Below, in pieces: positions 8,480-17,012 of a stretch of DNA of 64,000 nt. This DNA comes from an uncultured Lachnospiraceae bacterium (GTDB taxonomy: Bacteria; Bacillota; Clostridia; Lachnospirales; Lachnospiraceae), in contig CAMNTQ010000006.1 of assembly GCA_946558695.1 (NCBI GenBank), positions 25,364 through 89,363 of the forward strand. Direction: 5' to 3'. The translations under genes were made by a program, and so were the position numbers. Under the pieces are notes generated by a model. The model had not been told where the DNA came from and did no database searches. It saw only the letters and a list, made by a program, of their open reading frames with translations. Position 1 is the first letter of the stretch; each line of letters starts with the position of its first letter.

Positions 8480-9610
8480 ATGAGAAAAAATGCAAAAAGA
8501 ATTATGGCTGTTGTAACAGCCGCAACGATGACTCTGGGTTCAGGGATTACAGCAATGGCTGCAACTACTGCACCGGCTGATTCAACGATTACAGGTGGCG
8601 GTGATCTCGATTATGTTGACACGTCCACGGTGTATGAGGTTACGCTTCCTACTGCGGGAGCGCTTGATTTTGTGATTGATCCACAGGGTCTTACATCATT
8701 AAAGGAAGGTGAGAGCGCAAAATTAGAAGATCTTCTTGATAGTAGCAGTATCGTATCCAAAGAGGGTGCAGGCGCTCATATCAAGAATGAAAGCAGCGTT
8801 GGAGTAAAAGTAACCGCTAAGATGAACATAACAGACACGAATGATACTAAGGTGACACCGGTTGATACAATGGAGGCTGTAACGGCAAATAATACTACAA
8901 ATATTTGCCTATTAGCTATACCGAGTTCTAATTCACCGGCTGATATTTCTGCTTATGAAGCTTCTACTCAGGGAATCGTTATTAGCAGTACAGACGATAC
9001 TGCTGCTACAGAGTTTAGTTTTGTTTTAGACAAAGCTTCTTATTCTATCAAGAAGGGTGACGACGGTACTCTCAGCTATGCAAAAGACGATACAGAAGGT
9101 AATTATGATGCTGCTTCTTTCAAATTAGGCGGAAAGGCTAACGGAAAGGCGGATTGGTCTGCTTATACGGGAGCAAGTAAAAAGGAAATTGGTGTTAATG
9201 CTGTATTCTCTGTAACAGATGCTGCTGATGCAGATGTTGTAGGAACTGATTATTCAGCTCATGGTTTGATGGATCTTGGCAGTGTGAAGTCAGTAGAGCT
9301 TGCTCCTGCAGGTCCGAGTGCTACTGCTAATGGTGACTTTAGCGTCAGCAAAAATAATACATTTGCTCTTAAAAATGTAACAAAGACAATTAAAAAGATT
9401 GAAGCAGCGGAGAGCGCTGCTGATTCTGCTACTGTGTATGGTCAGATATCAGCAAATTCTTATTCGGTAAATGCTGATAAGACAGTTCTGACTATAAATG
9501 GTGCAACTAATGGTATGATAGGTGCAGGCGGCATTGGTAAATCTCGTTGTCTTATCATTACACTTGATGATAATACGGTAATAAAAGTGACTGTTAAAGT
9601 AGCGGCTTAA
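8480..9610 (+). CDS. Secreted surface protein, paralogous beta domain
   Basis: A 376-residue secreted protein. The ATG at 8474 lies directly on the GGAGG (8469-8473); the ATG at 8480, 6 nt downstream of it, is the likely start. A signal peptide (MRKNAKRIMAVVTAATMTLG, then cleavage near AMAATT) precedes a Thr/Ser/Ala-rich, beta-type chain. Around residues 185-240 it has FSFVLDKASY...ASFKLGGKANGKADWSAY...IGVNAVFSV, which aligns by eye with the SFYIAGSATPN...ITFNVNIRF region of the protein at 6656. The C-terminus looks like an Ig-like or pilin-like strand pair. There is no sortase signal and no second membrane segment. A major surface or fibre subunit is possible, but this is inference. Confidence 0.7.
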   Translation: MRKNAKRIMAVVTAATMTLGSGITAMAATTAPADSTITGGGDLDYVDTSTVYEVTLPTAGALDFVIDPQGLTSLKEGESAKLEDLLDSSSIVSKEGAGAHIKNESSVGVKVTAKMNITDTNDTKVTPVDTMEAVTANNTTNICLLAIPSSNSPADISAYEASTQGIVISSTDDTAATEFSFVLDKASYSIKKGDDGTLSYAKDDTEGNYDAASFKLGGKANGKADWSAYTGASKKEIGVNAVFSVTDAADADVVGTDYSAHGLMDLGSVKSVELAPAGPSATANGDFSVSKNNTFALKNVTKTIKKIEAAESAADSATVYGQISANSYSVNADKTVLTINGATNGMIGAGGIGKSRCLIITLDDNTVIKVTVKVAA

Positions 9611-9630
9611 AATATGTCTGGTTAATTTGT

Positions 9631-9694
9631 CACACAATAAAATATGGGAGTCGTAGCCTTATGGAAGGTTACGGCTCCCATATTTTATTGTGTG
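9631..9694. terminator. Long bidirectional-looking hairpin terminator
   Basis: A nearly perfect 30-bp inverted repeat: the left arm starts CACACAATAAAATATGGGAG (9631-9650) and the right arm ends CTCCCATATTTTATTGTGTG (9675-9694), with ATGG in the loop. The arms include A- and T-runs that give a U-tract on either strand. Separates the surface-protein operon from the large biosynthetic cluster. The rest of the 9611-10052 interval shows no ORF of note. Confidence 0.85.
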
Positions 9695-9930
9695 ACAGCA
9701 GATGTATATAGTTATTTCTTTATACGTTTCTCTTGCGGTTTCGTAGAATTTATCATATAATTCATCTATTGAAGTTATCCGTATTTTATAATAGGTACTG
9801 GATTTATTTAATGGTTTACTTTTCTTATCAAATCGGTCCTATTATGTCAGTTAGGTGGAAAGGATAAAAGAATTCCCAGCAGGAAGTCATTTGTTGTCCC
9901 ATGAAGATTCATGTTAATATCCGGCCGACA

Positions 9931-9957
9931 TTATTTTTTTCTGTATTCAGCCGATAA
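9931..9957 (+). promoter_or_regulatory. Possible sigma-D promoter in front of the large cluster
   Basis: GCCGATAA (9950-9957) is an exact -10 match. The region 11 nt upstream is TTATTTTT (9931-9938), a weak -35. It points toward the first gene of the cluster, 95 bp away. If real, it would tie the glycan cluster to motility gene control. Confidence 0.4.
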
Positions 9958-10052
9958 TAATACTGAAAAGCTTTGTATTGCCCAAATAAGGGATTTTGGA
10001 TTAAATTAAGTATATATATCTTATTATATTAATTGTCAAGGAGGAGGCTGTT

Positions 10053-11387
10053 ATGGTAAAAGTAATTACATATGGGACATTCGACCTCTTCCATGAAGGA
10101 CATTATCGTCTGCTTCAGAGAGCGAAGGCGCTGGGTGATTATCTGATTGTAGGAGTAACGACAGAGAATTATGATAAATCAAGGGGGAAGATTGGGATTA
10201 TAGATCCCATCTTGACTCGTATTGAAAATGTAAAAAAAACCGGGTTTGCGGATGAAATTATTATTGAGGAAGCATCCGGACAGAAATTTAATGATATTCA
10301 AAAATACGATATAGATATCTTTACGGTTGGCTCTGACTGGACAGGGACATTTGATTATTTGAGTGATTACTGTAAGGTAGTATATTTGGAAAGAACAAAG
10401 AATATTTCCAGTACGATGCTGCGGGCGCAAAGACAGCGCATTCAGAGAGTAGGGATTATCGGGACGGGAAGAATTGCGAATCGTTTTGTGCCGGAAGCGA
10501 AGCTGGTCAGCGGTATCAGTACTCAGGGTGTGTATAATCCCCATATTCATAGTTCCAGACAGTTTGCGGAAAAATGGGAAATAGAGGTATATGAAGATAT
10601 AGAACAATTTTTTGACGCGATAGATATCGTATATGTCGCATCACCCCATGAGACACACTATGGATATGTCAAATGCGCATTGCAGCATGGTAAACATGTA
10701 TTGTGTGAAAAACCTATAGTTTTGGAGAAGAAACAGGCAGAAGAATTGTTTGGATACGCGAAAGAACAGGGTCTGGTTCTGTTTGAAGGAATCAAGACGT
10801 CTTATTGCCCGGGATTCCAGAAGCTGCTGGGTATTGCCTGCAGCGGGATGATTGGAAGTATCCGTAACGTGGAGGCCTGTTTTACTAAGCTGGAAGACTT
10901 AGACAGCAGAGAGTTGACGGATACGAAGTATGGCGGCAGTTTTATTGAGCTTGGAAGTTATATTATGCTTCCGATTCTTAAATTATTGGGAACGAATTAT
11001 GAGAATATTGTGTTTGATTCCATTAAGGACGAAAAGGGTTTGGATTTGTTTACTAGAGTGACGCTGAGATATAAAAACGGACTGGGGACAGCGACTTGCG
11101 GCCTGGGTGTTAAGTCGGACGGAAGACTTTTGATATCCGGCACAAAGGGCTATATTGTTGTGAATGCTCCGTGGTGGAAAACGACATATTTTGAAGTGCA
11201 TTATGAACAGGCTGAAAAAGTAGATAAATATTCAGAGACTTTTTTGGGCGACGGACTTCGGTACGAAATCAGTGATTTGCTCGCCCTGATCAATCAGACT
11301 GAAAAGAATGATTTTAAACTGACGCGGGGAGAATCTGTTGCGCTGGCTGGGATCATGGAACAGTTTATAAAAGAAAACCGTAGTTGA
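10053..11387 (+). CDS. Fusion: glycerol-3-phosphate cytidylyltransferase-like domain + Gfo/Idh/MocA oxidoreductase
   Basis: A 444-residue two-domain protein. Residues 1-130 are a TagD-type nucleotidyltransferase (YGTFDLFHEGHYRLLQRA with the HxGH motif; late ISSTMLR in place of ISTT), expected to make a CDP-polyol from CTP. Residues about 134-444 are an NAD(P)-dependent Gfo/Idh/MocA oxidoreductase (VGIIGTGRIANRF, YVASPHETHYGYV, HVLCEKPIVL with the conserved EKP). One chain may therefore oxidise or reduce a polyol or sugar phosphate and activate it with CTP. First gene of the cluster, with a strong AAGGAGGAGG ribosome binding site and 10 bp before the next gene. The exact substrate is unknown. 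Confidence 0.85.
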   Translation: MVKVITYGTFDLFHEGHYRLLQRAKALGDYLIVGVTTENYDKSRGKIGIIDPILTRIENVKKTGFADEIIIEEASGQKFNDIQKYDIDIFTVGSDWTGTFDYLSDYCKVVYLERTKNISSTMLRAQRQRIQRVGIIGTGRIANRFVPEAKLVSGISTQGVYNPHIHSSRQFAEKWEIEVYEDIEQFFDAIDIVYVASPHETHYGYVKCALQHGKHVLCEKPIVLEKKQAEELFGYAKEQGLVLFEGIKTSYCPGFQKLLGIACSGMIGSIRNVEACFTKLEDLDSRELTDTKYGGSFIELGSYIMLPILKLLGTNYENIVFDSIKDEKGLDLFTRVTLRYKNGLGTATCGLGVKSDGRLLISGTKGYIVVNAPWWKTTYFEVHYEQAEKVDKYSETFLGDGLRYEISDLLALINQTEKNDFKLTRGESVALAGIMEQFIKENRS

Positions 11388-11397
11388 GGGAAGTTAT

Positions 11398-12126
11398 ATG
11401 AGGATATGGGCACATAGAGGATGCAGCCAGAGGTATCCAGAGAATACCGTGTCTGCATTTACAAAAGCATCAGAAATAGAAGGCTTAACAGGTATAGAAC
11501 TGGATATCCAGCTTTCTAAAGACGGGCATATGGTAGTTATTCACGATGAAAGAATTGACCGGACGACAGACGGGACAGGGTATGTAAAGGATTATACATT
11601 GGCGGAGTTGAAAAGGTTTAAAATTGCCGCCGGTCACGGAAAGACAGAGCGAATTCCTACAATAGAGGAAGTTTTAGATATATTGCAGGGTAAGCTGCGG
11701 GATAAGAAATTAAAGTTAAATATAGAATTAAAAAACAGTATCTATCCGTACGAAGGGATGGAGAGCAGGATTGTCAGTCTGATACACGGGCGGAATTTGG
11801 AAAAAAGTGTTATATATTCCAGTTTTTACGCGCGGTCTTTAGAAAAGATAAGACTGCTTGACCCAGAAGCAGAACTGGGGATTTTAGACACGAAATGTTC
11901 GGATTGCCTGTACAAATTAAAGGGCGGGTGCGGAGCGGCTGCCATCCATCCATACTGGCGTGCGATGGATTTGCCGTCGGAGGTTTTGAATGGATATACA
12001 GTGCGCGCATGGATGACAGGGCATCTTTATCCGGAGAAGCCTACAGGAACGAGATTGGATATGGAGCTGTTAGAACATCAGGGGATTACAGATATCTTTT
12101 TGAATGAGCCGGAAGTATACTTGTAG
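11398..12126 (+). CDS. Glycerophosphodiester phosphodiesterase
   Basis: A 242-residue cytosolic GDPD (UgpQ/GlpQ family). It shows WAHRGCSQRYPENTVSAF (catalytic HRG...PENT), ELDIQLSKDGHMVVIHDE (metal-binding E-D and the second His) and DRTTDGTG. It has no signal peptide, so it acts inside the cell, hydrolysing glycerophosphodiesters to glycerol 3-phosphate and an alcohol. Its position directly behind a cytidylyltransferase fusion and ahead of a CDP-glycerol transferase-like gene suggests either supply of glycerol 3-phosphate or trimming of a phosphodiester-linked intermediate. The ribosome binding site GAGGGAAG is clear. Confidence 0.9.
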   Translation: MRIWAHRGCSQRYPENTVSAFTKASEIEGLTGIELDIQLSKDGHMVVIHDERIDRTTDGTGYVKDYTLAELKRFKIAAGHGKTERIPTIEEVLDILQGKLRDKKLKLNIELKNSIYPYEGMESRIVSLIHGRNLEKSVIYSSFYARSLEKIRLLDPEAELGILDTKCSDCLYKLKGGCGAAAIHPYWRAMDLPSEVLNGYTVRAWMTGHLYPEKPTGTRLDMELLEHQGITDIFLNEPEVYL

Positions 12127-12149
12127 AACAGAATAAGCGGAGAAATAGT

Positions 12150-14675
12150 ATGAGATATGTTCAAAAACAGAAAGTTTTAGATTTTATAGGCAGCCTGCAT
12201 CAGGCTCATGAGGAGATAAAAAAGGCATTGGAAGAAAAAAACGCTGAATCAGTTCCTAAGATGCTTGATGAATGTCAGCAGTTTGCTTATGAACTTGGGG
12301 ACTTTATTGAGAAGCAGGAGGGGGAAGGGCACATTACAATATCCTTGCTGGAAGAATATTGTGAGGTGCTTTTCCAAATTTATAGGGAGACGGCGAATGT
12401 CTGGCCTAATGCGGCTAAAGTATATAAGCGGCTGAAAAAACAGATGTTGAAGGTTGAGAGCAGCGCGAAAAATGATATTACGGCCAGAAAAGAGATTGCG
12501 TTTTTTCCCTACAAAGCTTCTATGTGGGACAGTCTTGAGAGTGTATATTTTGCGGCAAAAGAAGATCTGAACTGCGATGTTTACTGTGTTCCCATCCCTT
12601 ATTATGATATTAATCCGGATCGAAGCTTGGGAAAGTACCATTACGAGGGGGACCAATACCCGCCGGATATAGAGGTGATCGACTGGCAAAGCTATCATTT
12701 TGAGGAGAGAGAGCCAGATGTAATCTATATTCATAATCCTTACGACGACTGGAACTATGTTACAAGCGTGCATCCTAGATACTATTCAGAAAATCTGAAA
12801 AAATATACCAAAACTTTAGTGTATATCCCATATTACAGTACATCAGGAGGTATGAGCGAGGGACAGAGATTATGCCCGGTGTATTTTCATGCAGATTATA
12901 TCGTAATCCAGTCCCCGAAGCTTAGGAAATATTTTGATGAGAGGATTCCGGAGAACAAATTTTTGCAGTTAGGAAGCCCTAAATTTGATAAGATTATAAA
13001 AAAATGTAAGAATCCGGAGATTCCATATACCGAATGGAGAGAGAAAATAGCTGGGAAAAAAATATATTTTTATAATACAAGCCTTAACGGAATGCTTGAG
13101 GATACGGAAAGCTTTCTGAAAAAGATAAGGTATGTATTTTCATGCTTTGAAGGAAGAGAGGACGTATGTCTTCTATGGCGCCCTCATCCGCTGATGGAGG
13201 CGACATTTAGCTCTATGAGAATACAGTATAAGGAGGAATATCTATCGCTGAAAAGAGAGTTTATCGTAAAAGGGCTGGGAATATATGATACGTCGCCGGA
13301 CGTGACGGATGCGGTTGCGATAAGTGATGTTTATATAGGAGATGCAGGTTCCTCGCTGACATCTCTGTTTGGGATTGCGGGCAAACCGATCTTTATCCTG
13401 GATAACCGTCTGCATAGCGCTCCGGATGAAGAAAGCTGGCGGGGAGAGATTAAAGTAGGATTTAATTATAGGGCAGAAGACAGATTTGTTATCGTACAAG
13501 GGAATCAGTTATATGTGTCTGAGCCATTTGCGTATGATTATAGATATTTATGCGATCTGCCGGAAGATATGTATGATGGAAATTATGGTACGGTTTACGA
13601 GATAGATAAAAAGTTCTATGTCTGTCCTCGGGCAAAACAAGATATTTTGGTTATTGATGAAAACGGCGATCAGAAGAAAATAGAATTAGAACAGGTAGAG
13701 GGAATAACGGAGGCTTTTAACTGGGCGGTCAGGTATGGAAAATATATTATATTGATGCCGGATAAGTATCCGGCTATTGTAAGATATGATACGGCTATTG
13801 GAGAAATAAAATATATATCAGATGATGTTGATGTCATAATTGAGATGAACAGCGGTATAGCAAAAATAGGAGGAAGCGTTATTAGGAACGGGAAGATTTA
13901 TATGTCTTCGCCGACAGATGGCAAGATATCTTCATTTGATATAGAAACAATGGAGCATACTATTACTATGCTGCCGGTGCGGTCAGGATGCGGGTATAAG
14001 GTAATGTGGTCGTTTCAGGGCTGGATTTGGATGTTATCATGCGGCGGCGAACGCATGGAGATTGTGCGCTGGAATCCCGATACCGATGAAGTCGGGGTGT
14101 ATGATCAGTTTCCCGAAAAATTTAAATGCATAAATTCGGCCTCTCCGACAGAACGGTTTAGCCATCCCTTTTCTAACGGCACATTTTATGGAAACTATCT
14201 GTATCTAGCGCCTTTTCATGCCAATATGTATATTAAGCTGGATATGATTACTGGAGAAATGACGGAATGGCTGCCAGGCTTTGTGAAAAATGTGAAAGAA
14301 AAATATCCTTATTCATCTGCGAAAAGTCTTTTTTTGTGGAAAACGTCTGATGCAATGGGGAAAGTAAAGATTTTTTCGTATCCTGATAGAAAATTATATG
14401 AAATAAATCCGGAAACAGATGAATACAGGGAAATAATAATTCGGTTTGATATAGATGAGTTAAAAGAGCATGAAAAAGGTTTTTGTTATTATTCGGAGAA
14501 TCTGAGATATTGCTGTCGTGAAAATTCTTTCAATTCTGTTGACAACCTATTGGATGGAGATATGGCTGGAACGCCTTTTGATAAAGATAAGCAGATGGAA
14601 GTATATCGGGAAATCATTTCAAACGCCGATGGGACATGCGGCGCAAAGGTACACGAATTTGTAAGTAAGCTGTGA
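12150..14675 (+). CDS. CDP-glycerol glycerophosphotransferase-like protein fused to a beta-propeller-like domain
   Basis: An 841-residue protein. Residues about 95-430 resemble the TagF/TarF CDP-glycerol:poly(glycerophosphate) transferase fold: VYIPYYSTSGGM, HADYIVIQSPKLRKYF, FLQLGSPKFDKI, LLWRPHPLMEAT, and ISDVYIGDAGSSLTSLFGIAG with KPIFILDN, which hold the nucleotide- and phosphate-binding motifs of this family. From about 450 to 760 there is a series of beta repeats (KIYMSSPTDGKISSFDIE, WIWMLSCGGERMEIVRWNPD, NYLYLAPFHANMYIKLDM) that look like propeller blades. No membrane segment is present, unlike peripheral-membrane teichoic acid polymerases that bind lipid-linked primers. Probable role: transfer of a phospho-polyol to a glycan or protein. 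The acceptor is unknown. Confidence 0.75.
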   Translation: MRYVQKQKVLDFIGSLHQAHEEIKKALEEKNAESVPKMLDECQQFAYELGDFIEKQEGEGHITISLLEEYCEVLFQIYRETANVWPNAAKVYKRLKKQMLKVESSAKNDITARKEIAFFPYKASMWDSLESVYFAAKEDLNCDVYCVPIPYYDINPDRSLGKYHYEGDQYPPDIEVIDWQSYHFEEREPDVIYIHNPYDDWNYVTSVHPRYYSENLKKYTKTLVYIPYYSTSGGMSEGQRLCPVYFHADYIVIQSPKLRKYFDERIPENKFLQLGSPKFDKIIKKCKNPEIPYTEWREKIAGKKIYFYNTSLNGMLEDTESFLKKIRYVFSCFEGREDVCLLWRPHPLMEATFSSMRIQYKEEYLSLKREFIVKGLGIYDTSPDVTDAVAISDVYIGDAGSSLTSLFGIAGKPIFILDNRLHSAPDEESWRGEIKVGFNYRAEDRFVIVQGNQLYVSEPFAYDYRYLCDLPEDMYDGNYGTVYEIDKKFYVCPRAKQDILVIDENGDQKKIELEQVEGITEAFNWAVRYGKYIILMPDKYPAIVRYDTAIGEIKYISDDVDVIIEMNSGIAKIGGSVIRNGKIYMSSPTDGKISSFDIETMEHTITMLPVRSGCGYKVMWSFQGWIWMLSCGGERMEIVRWNPDTDEVGVYDQFPEKFKCINSASPTERFSHPFSNGTFYGNYLYLAPFHANMYIKLDMITGEMTEWLPGFVKNVKEKYPYSSAKSLFLWKTSDAMGKVKIFSYPDRKLYEINPETDEYREIIIRFDIDELKEHEKGFCYYSENLRYCCRENSFNSVDNLLDGDMAGTPFDKDKQMEVYREIISNADGTCGAKVHEFVSKL

Positions 14676-14686
14676 GAGGAAGAACT

Positions 14687-15505
14687 ATGGTACAGATAGA
14701 TGATCATATGCTTCGGCAGATACAGATGATCCAACTGGAACTTTTGGAAGAAGTAGATCGAATATGTAAAAAATGTAAAATTCAATATAGTATTATTGCA
14801 GGAACTATGCTTGGCGCTGTAAGGCATGGGGGATATATCCCATGGGATGATGACGCGGATGTGGCATTGTTAAGAGAAGAATATGAAAGATTCCGGCATG
14901 TGGTAAAGACAGAACTGGATGCGTCACGGTTTTACTTTCAGGATCATCGGAGAACGAGAGGATACCGTTGGGGATATGGCAAACTCAGGAGAAAACAGAC
15001 GCTGTTTCTCAGGGAGTATCAAGAGCATATGCCGTATGCGCAAGGTGTTTTTATCGACATCTTCCCTCTTGACGGAGTACCGGACAATTATTTTCTGCGG
15101 TGTATGAAAAATTTTGAGTGTTTTTGCGTCAGAAAGATTTTATGGTCTAAGGTTGGGCAGATTGCGGATCAAAGCCATATAAAACGGCAGGTATATAGTC
15201 TGTTGGCGAAGATACCGGAAGACAAAATCCGGAGATATTATAAGAGAATGGTCGCCGGCGCAAACAGAAAGAAGACAAAGATGGTAAGAATCCTGATGTT
15301 TCCGACGCCGAACCGGGAGTATGGATATTATCGGTATTGGTATGAAGATACGTCGGACATTATATTTGAAGGAAAGATACTACAGGGGATCAGAGAATAT
15401 GATGGTTATTTACATTTTAAATTTGGAGAGTATGAAAAACTTCCTCCGGCAGAAGAGCGAAAAACACATCCTGTGAGTGATATTAGATTATTGGAGTACA
15501 GATAG
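14687..15505 (+). CDS. LicD family phosphotransferase
   Basis: A 272-residue LicD protein. The motif IIAGTMLGAVRHGGYIPWDD followed by DADVALLREEYERF is the LicD signature (G-x-x-LG-x-x-RH-x-G-x-IPWDDD-x-D). Members transfer phosphocholine or related phospho-alcohols from a CDP donor onto glycans, with the Asp cluster binding metal. A GTG at 14672 overlaps the previous stop; the ATG at 14687 behind GAGGAAG is preferred. Together with the TagD and TagF-like genes upstream, it points to phosphodiester decoration of a glycan. It is one of two LicD domains in the window (the other starts at 43738). Confidence 0.88.
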   Translation: MVQIDDHMLRQIQMIQLELLEEVDRICKKCKIQYSIIAGTMLGAVRHGGYIPWDDDADVALLREEYERFRHVVKTELDASRFYFQDHRRTRGYRWGYGKLRRKQTLFLREYQEHMPYAQGVFIDIFPLDGVPDNYFLRCMKNFECFCVRKILWSKVGQIADQSHIKRQVYSLLAKIPEDKIRRYYKRMVAGANRKKTKMVRILMFPTPNREYGYYRYWYEDTSDIIFEGKILQGIREYDGYLHFKFGEYEKLPPAEERKTHPVSDIRLLEYR

Positions 15506-15550
15506 GATAATCAGCAGTTCTGGTAATAAATGTGTATGGAGGTAAGAAAG

Positions 15551-16972
15551 ATGGAACGGATGTGTAAAAGAGGCAGAGACTTTGTGCAAGTGTATAATGC
15601 TGAAGGAGCGGTCAGATTATGTAGCTGGATAAAAGATGGCTGCGTTGGAAATTTGATTGACAATTCTTTGCCTGAGGTTTTCCATGGAGAAAAAGCAAAA
15701 AGATTAAGACAATGTTTATTAAGGCAGGACTATTCACAATGCCGTGTTGACGAATGTCCATATTTAATGACAGGTGAAATTAATGATCTTCAAACAGAGT
15801 TGGGAAATCTTCCGCAGTATCCGGAAGAATTATATTTGGCATTTGAAAATATTTGTAATTATAGATGTAAGAGCTGTACGATATGCCGCATGAACGCAGA
15901 AAAAACAAAAGAGGAATTGGAACAAAATTATGACATCATAGAAGATCGGGTGCGTCAGGCAATGCCATATGTAAAAAGGATTTCTGCAAATGGATTGGGA
16001 GAATTATTTGTAAGTAAAAGAATCTTAAAATTGTTATCTGAATGGAGACCAAAAGCGCCGGCAGCGGAATGTTCAGTTATGTTGGAAACAAACGGCTCTT
16101 TATTTGATGAAGAACATTGGAAGCAAATTAAAAATCTTGGGAAATACAAATTAAATGTGGCTATTACAATCATGAGTTTTGAAGAATCTGTGTATCAACA
16201 TCTTTCGGGAGTGAATTATCCGATTGAGAAGATAGAAAATAATCTCAGGTATGTAAAAAAACTTCGCGAGAAAGGGATTATAGATTTCCTTACAATAGCG
16301 ACGGTCGTACAGGCAGAAAACTTCAGGACTCTCCCTCAGTTTGCGTATAGGTGTATCGAGGAATTCGGCGCGGATTTTGTTCGGCTTCGGCCATATGATA
16401 ACTGGGGCGGCCAGAATGAAATGGAGGAGTTCTTTATGAATATAAGGAATCCGAAGCATCCCTGGCATCAGGAATATAAAGAGACCATGAAGCATCCATA
16501 TCTTTCCCATCCGAAAGTACATGATCAAAGCGGCGGGGAAAATTCGTATGGAATGCGGACTGTCCCTTATGAATTGTCGGATTTAAAATGGAGGATATTA
16601 ACGGAAATAATAAACAATCCGAATCAGATAATCCAAAAGCTATCTGAAATGAATAACCCGGTAATTTATGGAATGGGCAATTTAACCGCTGCGCTTGTCA
16701 GAGAGATGAATTTACGGAATATGCCGCCTTTATGTATCATAGATGCGTATAAGAAAAGCGGTAATTTTGAAGGAATTCCAGTGTACAATATAAAGGAAGT
16801 TAAGGGGTTGGAAGAAAAAGCGGTTTCTGTCATAGTAACGCCTGTCGCAGATGTGCAGGAATTATATGAAACGTTAAATAAATATGGCATACATGGGAAG
16901 AGGATACCTATCTGGGATATCATTGGCGATAGAGAAACCGCGGAACGATTAAAATACATTAATAGATTGTGA
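15551..16972 (+). CDS. Radical SAM protein with C-terminal Rossmann module
   Basis: A 473-residue protein; the start at 15551 is chosen because GGAGG lies 8 nt upstream. A cysteine-containing N-terminal segment (CSWIKDGCVGN, CRVDECPYL) resembles SPASM-type auxiliary cluster regions but precedes the catalytic core. The core has the CxxxCxxC motif (C102, C106, C109 in CNYRCKSCTIC), with ISANGLGELF and LETNGSLFDE as further radical-SAM TIM-barrel strands. Residues 368-473 are a separate Rossmann-like module (VIYGMGNLTAALVREMNLRN) almost duplicated in the protein at 18299. Likely modifies a sugar, nucleotide sugar or peptide by radical chemistry; substrate unknown. Confidence 0.82.
   Translation: MERMCKRGRDFVQVYNAEGAVRLCSWIKDGCVGNLIDNSLPEVFHGEKAKRLRQCLLRQDYSQCRVDECPYLMTGEINDLQTELGNLPQYPEELYLAFENICNYRCKSCTICRMNAEKTKEELEQNYDIIEDRVRQAMPYVKRISANGLGELFVSKRILKLLSEWRPKAPAAECSVMLETNGSLFDEEHWKQIKNLGKYKLNVAITIMSFEESVYQHLSGVNYPIEKIENNLRYVKKLREKGIIDFLTIATVVQAENFRTLPQFAYRCIEEFGADFVRLRPYDNWGGQNEMEEFFMNIRNPKHPWHQEYKETMKHPYLSHPKVHDQSGGENSYGMRTVPYELSDLKWRILTEIINNPNQIIQKLSEMNNPVIYGMGNLTAALVREMNLRNMPPLCIIDAYKKSGNFEGIPVYNIKEVKGLEEKAVSVIVTPVADVQELYETLNKYGIHGKRIPIWDIIGDRETAERLKYINRL
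16561..16972 (+). repeat. Duplicated segment, copy 1 (Rossmann module coding sequence)
   Basis: This 412-bp stretch, encoding the C-terminus of the radical SAM protein, is closely similar at both DNA and protein level to 19375-19789. Shared strings include NFEGIPVYNIKEV, YGMGNLT and VSVIVTPV, and both end KYINRL. Only one codon of length difference separates the copies. It indicates a recent domain duplication or gene conversion inside the cluster. Confidence 0.85.
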
Positions 16973-17012
16973 TTCAATTTGTGATATTTTATTTCAGAAG
17001 GGAATCAATGGA

